This document shows positions 45,038 through 57,540 of a DNA stretch of 62,000 nucleotides, piece by piece. The stretch lies in the NCBI GenBank assembly GCA_014529385.2, contig CM043954.1, positions 8,517,306-8,579,305 on the forward strand, given 5' to 3'. Made by a program: the position numbers and the translations under genes. This stretch comes from Adiantum capillus-veneris. Taxonomy: Eukaryota > Streptophyta > Polypodiopsida > Polypodiales > Pteridaceae. Position 1 is the first letter of the stretch. Every line of letters starts with the position of its first letter. The notes under the pieces are model-generated. The model was given only the letters and a program-made list of their open reading frames with translations. It had not been told where the DNA came from and ran no database searches.

Positions 45038-46440
45038 GGTGCATCCAATTTACTGTCACGTAAAGTGCACCCCAGCCATTTTGGCATACCTCTATTCTGC
45101 TCATTTTTAGCCCTTTCCTCATCAAGTAAAAACATCATGTACATCTGCATCAGTAATAGGCTGATTTGTGACATTTTCAAAAACCCGCATAGGATGTACA
45201 TTTACTTCATTGGAAGTTATATTCGTATTTCCACCATTGAAAAGAGGCAAAAAAGTGTCATAAATGTTCTGTGAGCTTACATTACTATCTCTAGTACATG
45301 ACAGCAAGCGCTGACCAAAATCTTCCACAAACATTAGATCTCGTGAAACCAGAATACGTTCTGTTTGCGGATGATATAATCTGTAACCTTTGCTTTCAAC
45401 ACTATAACCAACAAAAATACATTTGACAGCCTTATCATCCAATTTTTTGTGCTTTGTTTGTGGCACCAAAGCATATGCGAAACAACCAAAACCACACATG
45501 TGCTCAATAGAAGGCTTTCTATCATGCCATGCTTCATATAGAGTAATAGATTGCAAAGCTTTCGTAGGACACGTGTTTAGTACATAAGTGGCACACATGA
45601 TGGCCTCAAGCCAAAAAGAATGCGGCAAAGCTTGACTTTTGACCATACATCGTGCCATTTTCGTAATTGACCTGTTTTTCCTCTCAGCAACACCATTTTG
45701 CTGAGGTGTATAAGGCACTGTACATTGGTGTTTTATCCCACGACTAGCCAAAAATGCATTGAATTCATGGAACGGAAGGTGCCCATAGTACATTTCGAGA
45801 CATTTTCAGCTATAGCCAAAAATTGTTTGAAGGACATAAAAACTTTGGACTTCACTTTAAGCGGAAATACCCATGCATGCCTAGAGTAATCATCAATGAA
45901 AGTCACGAAGTAAAGGTAATTGCCCAAGGATGGAGTTTGCATGGCCCCACGAAGATCACTATACACAAGTTGCAAGCTGCATGTGACCCAAACTGAACCA
46001 TCCTTTGGAAACTTAGAATGCTGCATCTTACCCAAAACTCAGCCTTCACAAACATGTTTGACAGGTGCTTCAAGAGGCGGCAAAGAAGCAACCATATCAG
46101 ATTTCTGCAAACGCACCAAACTGGCAAAATTCAGATGACCAAAACGTGCATGTCAAAGTTTTGCATCTGAAATAGCCCTTGAATCTGCAACAACATTTGC
46201 AAAATTTTTTCCAGACTTGTCATACAAAGTGAGCTTATACAGCCCACGGCACAAAAGCCCAGATGCAATAATTTTATCACCAAAAATGAGATCATGAACT
46301 GTACATCTGTCATCCACAAATTTGACTACAAGTCCAAGTCTAGCAAGTGCGGATACAGACACCAGATTATTCTTGATCCCAGGTACATAAAGTGCATCAA
46401 CAAGTGTGAAGAAAATGCCATTTTCAGTAGTAAGCACAAT
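45038..46440 (-). pseudogene. Copia T integrase and linker
   Basis: In minus order the pre-integrase region comes first (LYKLTLYDKSGKNFANV, HARFGHLNFASLVRLQKSDM). The core follows with LVYSDLRGAMQTPSLGNYLYFVTFIDDYSRHAWVFPLK (first Asp) near 45970-45850. After a frame change the second half is 45793-45122: GIKHQCTVPYTPQQNGVAERKNRSI (final Glu), LPHSFWLEAIMCATYVLN, GCFAYALVPQTKHKKLDDKA. The linker toward RT continues (RAKNEQNRGMPKWLGCTLRDSKLDAP) to 45038, where it is cut. RT and RNase H are absent. Stops near 46130 and 46045 and frame changes disable it. Confidence 0.88.
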
Positions 46441-47652
46441 AAGAGGCATTGTTGGCACAAGTAATTGAATCCCCATGAGGGACAGACTCGAGAGAGGTGA
46501 ACAATTCACAATGTGAGGTAATGTGCTTTGTAGCACCACTGTTGAAATACCACATATGTGAATCTGCAGCAACTGACAAGCATGCATCATGGACATCAGG
46601 ATTGTAAGTGCACTGTGTGCTAAAAGCCCATTCTGTATCAACATCAGCAACACAGTCTCCTTTCAGAGAAGACTCAGCAATGGCTGCATTTGTAGTGGAA
46701 CCAGCATTTGCAACGGAACCACCCTCTTTGTTCTTAGCCTCTTTGGCCTTCAACTTAGGACACGACTTGATCAAGTGATCATTAGCTTTACAATAATGGC
46801 AACGCATTTTCTTTTTGCCCTTATCACCAGAATTTCCAGACGAATTGCTGCCAGCAAAAGGATTAGGAACAGAAGTTTTGCGACTCGCAGCAGAACCATA
46901 GGAAGTGGCTGCATTGCTATTACCACCCTTTCTTTGAGAAGAAATAAAATCATGTTCAACTGCACGCTGCCTAGTTCTGTTTTTTTTGGAAAGTGACTCT
47001 TGCAACATCAATGTGCATAATGTATCAAACTTGACAACTTCAGGATTTCCTTGGGTCATTAGTCTCCAAGTACTAGCAAAAGTCTGGTAGGAATCTGGTA
47101 AGGCATCAAGAACAGTCTGCACAAGGAAATTGTCTGAAATGACTTCACCTGCAGAAATAAGTTTCTCATTAATATCCTTGACACCAGCAAGGAAAGTGTC
47201 CATATCATCTTCCTCAAGCATAATCTTCAACTCCAGCTCTTTACGTAGCAAAGCAATTTTAGCCTCATTGCGACTTGCATAAAGACCAGCCAATATATCC
47301 CAAGCCTGTTTTGCAGATTTTGCTGAATGAATGTGAGGAACAATGGTGCACTTCACAGACAACGCAATCAATGGATGAGGCTGCGCATCCTTTACATCGC
47401 AACGAGATTGTTCTGCCGTAGGCAAAACAACTCTAATAGCAGCAATCCTTGCAGCAAGACCTACAACATCCTCAACATCGCTTGCATCCTCAGATCCAGG
47501 ACGTAGATCAATGCCCTGCACAATATTCTAGATGCCCTTTGACACAAGAACATGTAGCATCATGTAAGACCACATAGGATAATTGTCCCCATCCAACCTG
47601 TCCTCAGCACATCAAACATCTTGAACACATCTGTGTTGTTGTCAGCCATGGT
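46441..47652 (-). pseudogene. Copia T gag and protease
   Basis: Gag probably began at ATG 47652 (MADNNTDVFKMF). A frame change lies near 47605, then DGDNYPMWSYMMLHVLVSKG, and the long frame 47521-46424 (365 codons). This has the UBN2-type gag core (SAKSAKQAWDILAGLYASRNEAK, LVQTVLDALPDSYQTFAST), the knuckle CHYCKANDHLIKSC near 46765-46805, and the protease start MWYFNSGATKHITSHCELF. Copia proteases have D-S-G; here the Asp reads Asn (F-N-S-G-A), so the catalytic residue is lost. The frame ends near 46424 and the pol frame continues in another phase. Confidence 0.88.
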
Positions 47653-47994
47653 AAATGCTACACCTGATGTGAAAACTACCAGAAAAGAGGAGAAATGAAG
47701 CGGGAACAACACGTGCTAAGCACAAACTGTAGAAGACTATAAGGCACCTGTTATGTAGAAATCGGCACTGACAGAAATTCTGCACAAAATGACAAAATTG
47801 CCTGTGCAAACCTGATATAGTGGAAACAGAGGCCGAAATGAGCCTGAATAAAAATTTTGAGCAAATTCAGCTCTACCAGTTTCCTCAAAATATGTGTTGA
47901 CCTGCGAACGCTCGCCAAACCTCACTGTAATCGGAGAAAGTGAGTAGGCGTGTATTGGAGCAGCTGGCGACTAAGCCCGAGAGGACGTAACCTA

Positions 47995-48005
47995 CTATGA
48001 TACCA
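47995..48005 (-). promoter_or_regulatory. Primer-binding site of copia T (initiator tRNA-Met)
   Basis: The minus strand reads TGGTATCATAG, matching the start of the plant initiator tRNA-Met site. It is two bases from the LTR. Confidence 0.8.
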
Positions 48006-48007
48006 AT

Positions 48008-48430
48008 TGTCGGAATTAGGGTTGCAGAGAAATGCACACAGCTTGGAGAAGACAAAGGAAGCTCAAGGCACACAATAGAGAGTGTGTTACTTAGTGTGCA
48101 ATGGAAAAATCGATAGCCCTAGAGTGATGGGCGTATATACAATGCACAGGGGAAAAAACCTGGGAAAAAATGCCCCGGTGGTCCTAGTGTGTTCACACAC
48201 ATGACTACCAGATGTATATGGTAACAACAATTTAAAATTGCGTCAGGTAAAGACAAGATAAAATTTTGCGAGCAATAGAACACCACCAAAACTAATTCTA
48301 GGTTTTGTAATTTCAAACTTTTAGGATATCCAAAACCAGTTTCCATAGACCGAAGGGTCACAAAGACTTGACTTTTGAGAAACCTGACAAAGGTAAACTT
48401 AAAAAGAGATAAGTTGCACTGAGACAAGTT
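48008..48430 (-). mobile_element. 5' LTR of copia T (upper end uncertain)
   Basis: In plus coordinates it starts TGTCGGAATTAGGG beside the PBS. TATATAC on the minus strand at 48132-48138 may be the TATA box. No second LTR exists to fix the far end; I stop where the tandem duplication begins. Confidence 0.45.
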
Positions 48431-48438
48431 AGTCTTAG

Positions 48439-48844
48439 CAAAGACTATCTTGAGAGCATTGAGTGAGTCTTAACCATGACTAATCATTCACCACGAGAGT
48501 TTTCTACTCAACTCAGAGATAGGAAAACCGTAAGAAATGCTGCAATGGAGAAGACATAGAGGAGAGGCATCTGTTGATCAACAAAACCAACATGAGATTT
48601 ATCAAAACCAATGAATCCATGAGAAGACAAGTCGGGCTTATCAAAGACTATCTTGAGAGCATTGAGTGAGTCTTAACCATGACTAATCATTCACCACGAG
48701 ATTTTTCTACTCAACTCTGAGATAGGAAAACTGTAAGAAATGTTGCAATGGAGAAGACATAGAGGACAAGCATCTGTTGATCAACAAAACCAACATGAGA
48801 TTCATCAAAACCAATGAATCCATGAGAGTTCTAATGGATTACAC
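48439..48844. repeat. Tandem duplication, 203-bp unit
   Basis: CAAAGACTATCTTGAGAGC starts at 48439 and again at 48642. About 195 bp following each start are nearly the same, ending in CAATGAATCCATGAGA. Confidence 0.9.
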
Positions 48845-49282
48845 TCATGAAGGCTTGAATAGCCTTCACAAATGGGGATAAACATAACTTATACAAGTGT
48901 GTAGAACACTATGCTAGAGAGTTGATAGACCATAATAACCTCTATGACTTCACGTATATAGATTCCCAAGGAGTGCAAGTTTTGATAGCCAATAAGTGTG
49001 GATGACACTAGAGACTTGGTGATCCAATTGACCTAGAAATATATCATAAAAGGGTGCTCCAATCTCTAGTACTTTTAGCCAAGTGTGAGTGCACCAGTAG
49101 TGATCCTTGAGACCATCGAATATAGATTTCCAAAACTGAGGTCAGAGCATATATCAGAGAGGATTCTACTAGGATTTTCTCCAAGACAAAAAGAGAGTGA
49201 GAGAAATATTTGCAAGAGACCCTAAATTGTTTAGATTGGTGTCTGAACTATGATAAATGAGACCATCTCTAGTGGCCAATAT
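48845..49282. other. Gene-free stretch
   Basis: No coding pattern or terminus is recognisable between the duplication and element U. Confidence 0.4.
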
Positions 49283-49332
49283 TGGCGCTAGGGAGGATGG
49301 AGCCAAAGTGCCGTGGCGTGTAGAGAGCAAAG

Positions 49333-49335
<3 letters not shown>

Positions 49336-49420
<85 letters not shown>

Positions 49421-49701
49421 AAGCATGTTAACATGTCACACTTTTTCATGTCCCGGACAATGATAATTAGCACAATTTTGACATATGCTAACTAGTACAA
49501 TAACATAAGCTACATCTCCAAGATTTATGACATATTATATGTCGATAGAAAGCTCTTGAAACAAGGAATCTAGATGTACAACCTCCGACAAATTTTGATA
49601 TTATTTGTAAAAAATTACTGGACACCTAACGTTTTTAGGATGTGCTAACTTGAAAATGCTAACTAGCACAAAAAAGCGCAACATATTAACATGCTTTCAA
49701 C

Positions 49702-49779
<78 letters not shown>
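49336..49779. repeat. (GA)n tract of the lower U LTR, split by a MITE
   Basis: GA runs occupy 49336-49417 and 49705-49779. The 287 bp between them are the MITE-like insert described separately. Confidence 0.92.
49418..49699. mobile_element. MITE-like element with terminal inverted repeats
   Basis: TGAAAGCATGTTAACATGT at 49418-49436 is the inverse of ACATATTAACATGCTTTCA at 49681-49699 with one mismatch. Weaker pairing continues inward for about 10 bp (CACACTTTTT against AAAAAGCGCA). The element is about 282 bp, AT-rich and has no coding capacity. GA repeats flank it on both sides. The site duplication cannot be told from the GA tract, and the superfamily is not clear. Confidence 0.75.
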
Positions 49780-49783
<4 letters not shown>

Positions 49784-50262
49784 TTGACACACCAAAAAGC
49801 ACGCTATATTATTATCAAGAAAAAACTTACATATATAAAATATAACTAATCCTTACTCACTTCCTTCTCATGCAAACTCCACATAAGAGTGATGTATAAC
49901 TGCATGGTTTTAAAGACTATTCCCATAGGTTTTGACACACAAACTAGAGCTGGGCTTGAATACCCAACAACCCCCCCCCAAGCCAGAACTACTAACAACG
50001 AACTTGATACAAACTATGGCAGAGTTCAATCACCTGAAACTATGAGTAGAAGCCCTCCCCCCCCGTCCCTGAAAATAACATAGGTGTGTGTGTGTGCACT
50101 TCCCCCAAATAACCAATAGTGTGAGACTACAAGAGCGCATAACCAAACATAAAAGGGTGGTCTTACCATTGATGTGCGGCAGTGTCTATAACCCATATAT
50201 TTTATCAGCAAATGACTCACATAAAAGGCAACATAAAGAAAACTGAAAACTATAGGACATCA

Positions 50263-51101
50263 CTATCTATCTCTGAGAAGCATCGGTGCTTCACCATCTT
50301 CATCACCTTCAACCATGTTGAGCTGTCGTTTGTTCTTCTTAAAACATTTATCCAAAGGATGATTGGTATCTCCATGATGGATGCAAAGATTTTTTCTAAA
50401 ACAATCCTTAGTTTGATGATTGTTGCGGCCACATATCGCACAAGGTCGAGTGTTGGTAGTAGGCATGGTTGAAGTTGTAGTCGAAGTGCAACCATGGGCT
50501 ACATATGCACTACCTATGGTAGAACTAACACGTGGTACTCGTTTCTCTTCTTCCTGTAGTGAATTAACAATACTGTCCAAAGGAGGTAGAGGATCCTTGT
50601 CCTTTAAAATGATTACAATTTGATAAAATTTTGCAGGTAGGCTATTAAGAAAAACACCTATAAGATCTTCATATGGCACAGGAGCTTCAACATAAATTAA
50701 CTAAGTGTGGATGGTTTTCAATCTATTAGTAGCTAAAGCTGCAATATTCTCATCATCATGCATGGGAAGAGAATATAGCTCCATTTTAAGGCTCATTTTG
50801 GAGTGCTTGGATTTAAAACCAAAGACTTTCTCTAAGTCTACCCAAGCAGCATTTGAAGATTGTACGTCATCCATATAATGAATAAAATCATCTTCCAAAG
50901 ATGTCAGAATAATATTTAATGCTTGCTTGTCCTTGCATTGTTGCTCTGCGGATAATGCCCTGGTAGCTGCAACCAATGTACTTGCTTCATCGATTGATAG
51001 CGGCTTCATGAAGATCCATATTTTTTTTTGCATAAGATAGACTTTCACTTTAATTTGCTAGGTATGGAAACCCGTTCCATTGAAATTGTCAACTTTCGAT
51101 G
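50263..51101 (-). pseudogene. gag of element U
   Basis: In minus order the protein starts MASKVDNFNGTGFHT (51101) and meets TAG at 51058. It then continues in the frame at 51048 with KVYLMQKKIWIFMKPLS, ALNIILTSLEDDFIHYMD, AAWVDLEKVFGFKSKHSK. It passes another stop at 50701 and goes on with YEDLIGVFLNSLPAKFYQIV. It ends with two knuckles, CAICGRNNHQTKDC (canonical) and CIHHGDTNHPLDKC, near 50350-50450. This is the UBN2-type gag of copia elements. The frame ends at 50263 without reaching a protease. The two stops make it non-functional unless read through. Confidence 0.82.
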
Positions 51102-51687
51102 CCATATTTGAATCTTTTGATTTGACACCGTTCGAATTGTGCTCCGAGCCAAGGTTTGTTAATTTGCTACAAATTTGGAATTCATAGTTTTGAGCTTGAA
51201 AATAAGCCTTCAAAACCACTAGCCAATGTGTTACTAAGCATCGAGCACAGAAGGTGTGAATAGGATCTTGATTAAAGCCAAATGGCTCAATAAGGCAGAC
51301 CAACTAAAGGCAATGTGAATTTAAAAAGAAAAAACAAAACTTGAACTTCTGTAATTGATTGATAGCACAGACAAAGACAACACGATGTTGAAGAGCAGTG
51401 CTCAAACGAGAGTGTTGAAGAGCAGTGCTCAAACGGCATTTTGAAAAGCCCTGTAGAGAAGTGCGCATTGCGTCTCTGTTACTGCCACCAAACCAGGCAG
51501 CGTGTTGAAATGCTCTGTAGGACAGTGTCTTGAAACAACATCTTGAAATGCTCCGCAAGTTCTGCACACCTACTTGAGTGTGCTACAGGCAACGATATCT
51601 CAAAACTCTCTTGCAAAAGTGCCTCACCTAGGAGACGATGACAATGGGGCCTGTGTTTCGATATGCTGCAGAGTGCTTGCCTGGAGA

Positions 51688-51697
51688 CATGATACCA
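51688..51697 (-). promoter_or_regulatory. Primer-binding site of element U (initiator tRNA-Met)
   Basis: The minus strand reads TGGTATCATG, five bases inside the LTR end at 51703. Confidence 0.7.
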
Positions 51698-51702
51698 AAT
51701 TT

Positions 51703-51981
<279 letters not shown>

Positions 51982-52740
51982 TGTATTCCAAAACCACTCT
52001 TAGCAAACCCCAACTAAAATGCATATGATCCCTTGGGAATTTACTAGCACACGCCCACCTAAAGGACCATAGCACACATGAGAAAAACCCTGTCAAAGCA
52101 CAGATTTCTAGCACACGCCGACTAATGCATATGAAGACAAGGGCCTTACTTTTCACAATTGAACATCACAAACCCATAACTTCAACATCAATTCCACAAT
52201 TCATAGATACATACCCTCCCAATCTGTCTGCACACAATTTGCCACTAGGCTGCCATAGCCATAATCCTGCAGAGAACTAGTCGTAACTTGAAGAGTACAA
52301 CTCCAATTGGGACACTTTAAAGCTTGAGATATATCTTGAAAAATGATTGGCAAGAAAGCAGAAGATGACCAAAATTGAATCTACATGCCTGCACATGCAA
52401 AATTGACGCGCATAGAGAGATGTCTCGACACGACTAGAAGGCAACGTGAGGGCAAAACTTGCATCCAAAAGCACCAAGGAGGCACAACGAGCTAAAAATT
52501 GCCAATGTCTAATATTTTGCTGAACATTTTTACATGAGTTTTGATTATATACAAGAAACACCTCAAATAGCACACATACGGGCACTTAAAATAACCTGAT
52601 AGCTAGCACTATAACAGAGCAATGTATGTACATATGCTTGCTAAAGAAAGCTAAAAATCCCACACACACTTTTGACATTGGGCGTCATGTCCATTTGTAA
52701 AAATTTACAAAAAAACACGGTGTCCAAAATGTGTGCAACA
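51982..52740 (-). mobile_element. Lower LTR of element V
   Basis: It begins TGTATTCC immediately after the last base of the upper LTR of element U and ends GCAACA. It matches 54052-54830 with scattered changes. Confidence 0.75.
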
Positions 52741-52794
52741 TAGTTTGCCAAATCCCCAGTCTGCTGGAGCATTCATGCTCAACAGTAGACTATG

Positions 52795-53910
52795 TCAACA
52801 CCATATACCCTTACAATGATCAAATGGAAAAGTATTATTCCATGCGTCCATTGTGTACACATAATGGCATCCTTCAAAGTCACAAGGACAATCATCAATC
52901 ACTAGCGAGCTCCAACCATCAAGGTTCATGTCATACAAACCAAAAGGCCATGGATCAACATTCTCACCATCATGAGATGTATCACCCACATAACACCAAG
53001 AAAAAACATCCATTATATCCATGTCATGGTCATGACTGTCCCAACTTTCCAAGCTACAATCCTCTTCAACATTCACACATGCATGTGAGGTTTTCATAAG
53101 CTTCTTCACCCCAATGCATGACACACCTTGACTTGCATCTCCTCATCCATCTTAACTTTTGGATCATCAAATCCCCAATCAAGACTACCATCACAATACA
53201 CATCACTTAAATCAACATATTTCTCACAATAAAAATCATAACTAGCACGAAACTCGGTGCCACCAATAGCATCATCAATATCACAAACATCAATCTCAGC
53301 ATGCCAACTGGGCCCACATGCCCAAAAATCATCTAGATACCATGTTAACTCATTTGAATGAGAAGATAAAATTTCACCCATAATCTCAACATGCATGTCA
53401 TCTACACCACAAGTAGGAGAATCGATAAGCATGTGGTCCGAAAGACCTCATCTTCACAAGCATTTGTAAAGGAAACCAAATTATCCATGTCATTGCTCTC
53501 TTTGTCATATATGCACTCCAAGATTTTTTATTTCAAAATATTGCTTGCATAAAATCCTCACTAATGTGTGCATCATCAAGAGCACAAAACCTCATCTTCT
53601 ATGTCTAGCTCAACCTCATCATCACTGCTACAATCATCACTAGCAATTAAGGAGCTCTTCGGTGAAATGCATGAAGAAGTAGAAGATTGATTGACATCTT
53701 CCAACCATATTCCATGCTTCAAGAAATCAAAAATTCTCTTCACACCCAACAGGTCAGTGCAAGCAACCTCAAACCTCTAGCTCCTGCTTTAGAGATCTAA
53801 ACCTCAGGTAGTGCATGTCTAACTCTTCTAAGTTTCTTAGCTTCAACTGCTTCATCACATCATTCATCCTAAATAAGCCATTGTTGAGCTTGATCATGAC
53901 TGCAATTTTA
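52795..53910 (-). pseudogene. Acidic coding region of element V, broken
   Basis: In minus order, a short helix-like start (MNDVMKQLKLRNLEELDMHYLRF) lies near 53880-53780. Next comes ACTDLLGVKRIFDFLKHGIW with an acidic tail, then the frame 53432-53106 (108 codons, DDFWACGPSW, DVYCDGSLDWGFDDP). The frame 53124-52795 follows (109 codons, DSHDHDMDIMDVFSWCYVG, DPWPFGLYDM, DDCPCDFEGC). The frames overlap and are out of phase, so at least two frame changes have occurred. The product would be very rich in Asp, Trp and Cys. I recognise no domain; the helix-like start could be the end of a gag. Confidence 0.5.
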
Positions 53911-54051
53911 TATATACACCATCAAGGTTGAAGGTAACTTAAAGCACTCCTCGATGGCGCGCACCAAAACACTGTTGGGCAAAAGAAAAAATGGGACACC
54001 TCTATAGCTTTACAACCCAAGAGAGTTAAAACTTCTACTTCAGCACCAAAA

Positions 54052-54830
54052 AGTATTCCAAAACCACTCTTAGTAAACCCCAAATAAAATGCATATGCTC
54101 CCTTGGGAATTTATTAGCACACGCCCACCCAAAGGACCATAGCACATAGGAAAGAAACCCTATCAAAGCACGGATTTCCAACACACACCGACCAATGCAT
54201 ATGAAGGCAAGGGCCTTCCCTTTCACAATTGAACATCACAAACCCAAAAATTCAACATCAATTCCACAATTTATACCCTCCCAATCTGTCTGTGCACAAT
54301 TTGCCCCCACTAGGCTGCCATAGCGATAACCTTACAGAGAACTAGTCGTAACTTGAAGAGTACAACTCCAATTGAGAGAATTTAAATATTGAGAGAAATC
54401 TTGAAAAATGCTTGGTGATAAATATGAAGATGACCGAAATTGAATCTAAACGCCTATACATGCAAAATTGACACGAACAGAGAGCTGTCTCGACACGCCT
54501 ATACAGAGAGAAGGCAAGGCGAGTGAAAAACCGCATCCAAAAGAACCAAGGAGACACAACAAGCTAAAACCTACCAATCTCTGATCTTTGGCTGAAGGGT
54601 TTTATGTTTTTACATGAGTTTTGATTATATACAAGAAGCACCTCAAATAGCACACATACGGACACTTAAAGTAACCCGACAACTAGTACTAGACTAGCGA
54701 CTAGCAATGTATGTACTAAAGCAAGCTAAAAAGCCCACAGAAAGAAATCCACACAAACTTTTGACATTGGCTATCATGTCCATTTGTAAAAATTTACAAA
54801 AAAACACGGTGTCCAAAAATGCATGCAACA
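54052..54830 (-). mobile_element. Upper LTR of element V
   Basis: It is the second copy of the 51982-52740 repeat. It starts AGTATTCC instead of TGTATTCC, so the terminal dinucleotide has mutated. It ends GCAACA beside family P LTR DNA. Confidence 0.75.
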
Positions 54831-54835
54831 GCGCC

Positions 54836-55300
54836 TACGAGCCCAATCTTCAAATTTGAGTGCTTAAATCACTATTTTTTTATGTTTTGACCATAGAGGA
54901 GTGTTATTAAAGCTTAAAACAACCTGTCTCGATTGTTTTGTTTTAGTTTTTGTGACTTGGACTGTGATGGATTGTGTATTTGATACCTTGTCAAAATGCG
55001 ATCAGACTTTGTAGACTTGTGCATATAGCTTCCCTTAAAGTTTCGTGACAATCCGAGTTTGTTTAGTCAATGAAATGGCATGATGACCTAGAGTGGTGAG
55101 ATAGGAAATATGCAAATCTGCTTATCATTGAGTGGTGTTTTTCTTGTTGAATTGATGTGTTTTCTTGCTAGGTTCACTTCTTGATGTTGACACGTCCCTC
55201 AAAGAGTCTCCATGTCCCATGCAAGTCACTTCCCTGAGTATTGACATTATATTAGTGCTAGATAGCTATGCTGCAGATGTCCATCGTAGTGACACGCGGA
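54836..55300 (+). mobile_element. Family P LTR fragment
   Basis: It aligns with 36470-36940: CTTCAAA(C/T)TTGAGTGCTTAAATCA, ATGGCATGATGACCTAGAGTGG and CACTTCC(C/T)TGAGTATTGACAT are shared. The upstream part was replaced by element V. The end is lost near 55290 and no PBS is seen. Confidence 0.75.
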
Positions 55301-55782
55301 TCTATGTAGGATAATATTGAAAAGGTAAGAGGTAACCTATTGTTTGCAACAATTTCATCTGCTTGATGGTAACATCTTCTTGGAAGCATTATGTTGTAAT
55401 CATGCATATTTATTTTGTGTGTCTATAATTAGTGTTTTTGCTCTCTATTTAAATCTACAATCACTTGGAGTTGTTGTGTATTTAGATTTTGCACTATCTA
55501 TAATTGTAGTCTTTGAGGTAGTATCTTTATAGTTCAAAGTCCTTTTTTGTTTCTTATCAATTATATGTTTTTTCCCCTCTATCATGCATACACACCATTT
55601 TTGTTTATATTGTGATGAATGGCTATAGAATATTGTTAGCCAAGATTGTCTTATCAAGATATATGCTCTATTGTTTATTTATTTTCTTTATATTTTTCGG
55701 TTTTTTTTTGTTGAAATATATTGGTCGGACAAAGATCAAAAGACTATCAGAAAACGGCCGTCCGGTGATCCATGGTCTTTGG
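55301..55782. other. Gene-free spacer
   Basis: AT-rich DNA without a supported gene, up to the LTR of element S. Confidence 0.4.
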
Positions 55783-55976
55783 TGTTGGGGTAAAGCCCCA
55801 TGTGGCCGGTTAGGCCAGGTGCCCGCCCACTATACTTATTCATTATGTACATAATAGAATAAGGGGGCTCATATGTATAGAATGAGTTTTAGCCCCTGCA
55901 AACACAAGGTCTTCTCTTCTCCTCTCTTCTCCATTGCTGCACACACACAAATACACGCTCTCGCTCACGCACTTCA
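55783..55976 (+). mobile_element. 5' LTR of element S
   Basis: It starts TGTTGGGGTAAAGCCCC and ends CACTTCA. It matches 59238-59432 with only a few differences. Confidence 0.88.
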
Positions 55977-55978
55977 AC

Positions 55979-55990
55979 TGGTATCAGAGC
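55979..55990 (+). promoter_or_regulatory. Primer-binding site of element S (initiator tRNA-Met)
   Basis: TGGTATCAGAGC is an exact match to the standard plant initiator tRNA-Met site, two bases after the LTR. Confidence 0.92.
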
Positions 55991-57540
55991 ACAGGGATTG
56001 GGAGCACCATTGGAGCTCAGCGACGGGGAAGCAGACAGAGAAGCAGCAAAAACTGTAGCACATTTTTGCAGATCTGTTTTGGCCTACCAAAACGTTTTCA
56101 TTCAAGTCGATTCCAGCTAATATGACCAATTTTTCGTCCTCTTCAACTTTGCAGAAGAGAGTTTTCTCAAAATATTCACCAATTTTGAGATACGTCACTC
56201 AGACTGCCTGCACGTCTAGGGTACATAGGTGCAAATTTTTACAGATTTGTTTTGACCTGTATAAACAACACATTTTAGGTCCATTCCTCCATGGCCCAAC
56301 CGTTTTCGCGTGGTCTACAACTTTGTAGAAGGAAGTTTCTGCAAATTCTGAGCGGTTTGGAAGATATGAGCTGACAGGCTGCAGGGTATTCGAAAAGTTG
56401 AAGATTATGTATGCATATTGTGGTGATTTGCTACATTCAAAGAGCTCTGATTGAGTTTTGTCATTCTCTTGTTTTGCGCATTGATGTTTTTCTCTCAGTG
56501 AAGAGAGTGTGGGTTGATATTTTCAACACATTTATGCCCACACATTGAGAACAGTTCGTGGATGTATGCGGTCTTGTGGACTCTCAAGTTCGAGAGTGGT
56601 TTCATCATAGGTTATGTGCATTGACTTATGCGATTGACAGATTTCAAAAAGTGTGGTGCACGGATTTGTAGAGAGATTTGCAAGCATTTATAGCATGACT
56701 GTGAGCTAAATTTTCAGCTAATTTGGATGCTCTTTGATACACATTTGGTACATGCTTGATGCTCGTTTATATTGCCATGTGCATGCACATGATGTGCGCT
56801 TGTCGGCGGGTGGTATTCTTCGCCTTGCAATGGCATATGTGGGCTGGTTTTCAGCTATTTTGAGCATCAATTTGTGTCATATTTTGGTTGGTTTGCATCC
56901 AAGTTTATGCTAGTATATGCTTCGCTTAAAGAGTGCGGTTGATGCACTTTGTGTTTCGGATTACAGGATTGTTTTCCAAGTTTAAGGAGTTGAGACTTTG
57001 GGGAAGCTCATGTATACTTGAGTGCGGACTTTGCACATGATTTGCTCATGGTTTTGAGCATGTTTATGGCATGTATGGTTATTATGGTTAGATAGCCAAA
57101 TACTGCCGAAACTCTGCCGGATTTTCCTTGCGAGTTTATTTGTTTATGCGCATGGTTTGAAATCGTGTTTTGATTGCATTTGACACTCAGTGGTTGCTTT
57201 GCCATAGTGTTTTGGCATCGCATTGTGAGAGTGTTTGCTCACCGGATTATGTCATTTGACATACATGTGGTAATCTCTTCAGGAGGGAGATTGTTGATTG
57301 TTGATGATAGTTTTATCGATTACCACATAGTGCTCTTGGATTAGAGCAGGTGTTTTGGCATCATTTGAGCGGTTTTTCTCACTTGTTTCGTTACATTGAT
57401 TGCCATATTTGCTGATACTTCTCTTAGACAGCTTATGCCAGCTTATGTTGTATTTGGACAGTACTTGGTGTATGAGTTAGCTAGGCTTTGGCTATTGTCA
57501 GTTGATCGATTTGTGCTTGGTCTTGTCACAGGTTATCGCC
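55991..57540 (+). other. Leader of element S
   Basis: 1.55 kb without a supported gene between PBS and gag. Short frames here have no recognisable protein. Confidence 0.6.

Larger units (their letters stand above)
51982..54830 (-). mobile_element. Element V: LTR pair around an acidic ORF, probably minus orientation
   Basis: Direct repeats 51982-52740 and 54052-54830 (about 760-780 bp) are alike from GTATTCCAAAACC to GCAACA. They give TG...CA ends in the lower copy. On the minus strand the upper repeat is followed by TTTTTGGTGCTGAAG, a possible PBS (TGGTGCTGAAG), and the internal frames read on the minus strand. No pol domain is found in the 1.3-kb interior. No target-site duplication is visible. 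Confidence 0.65.
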
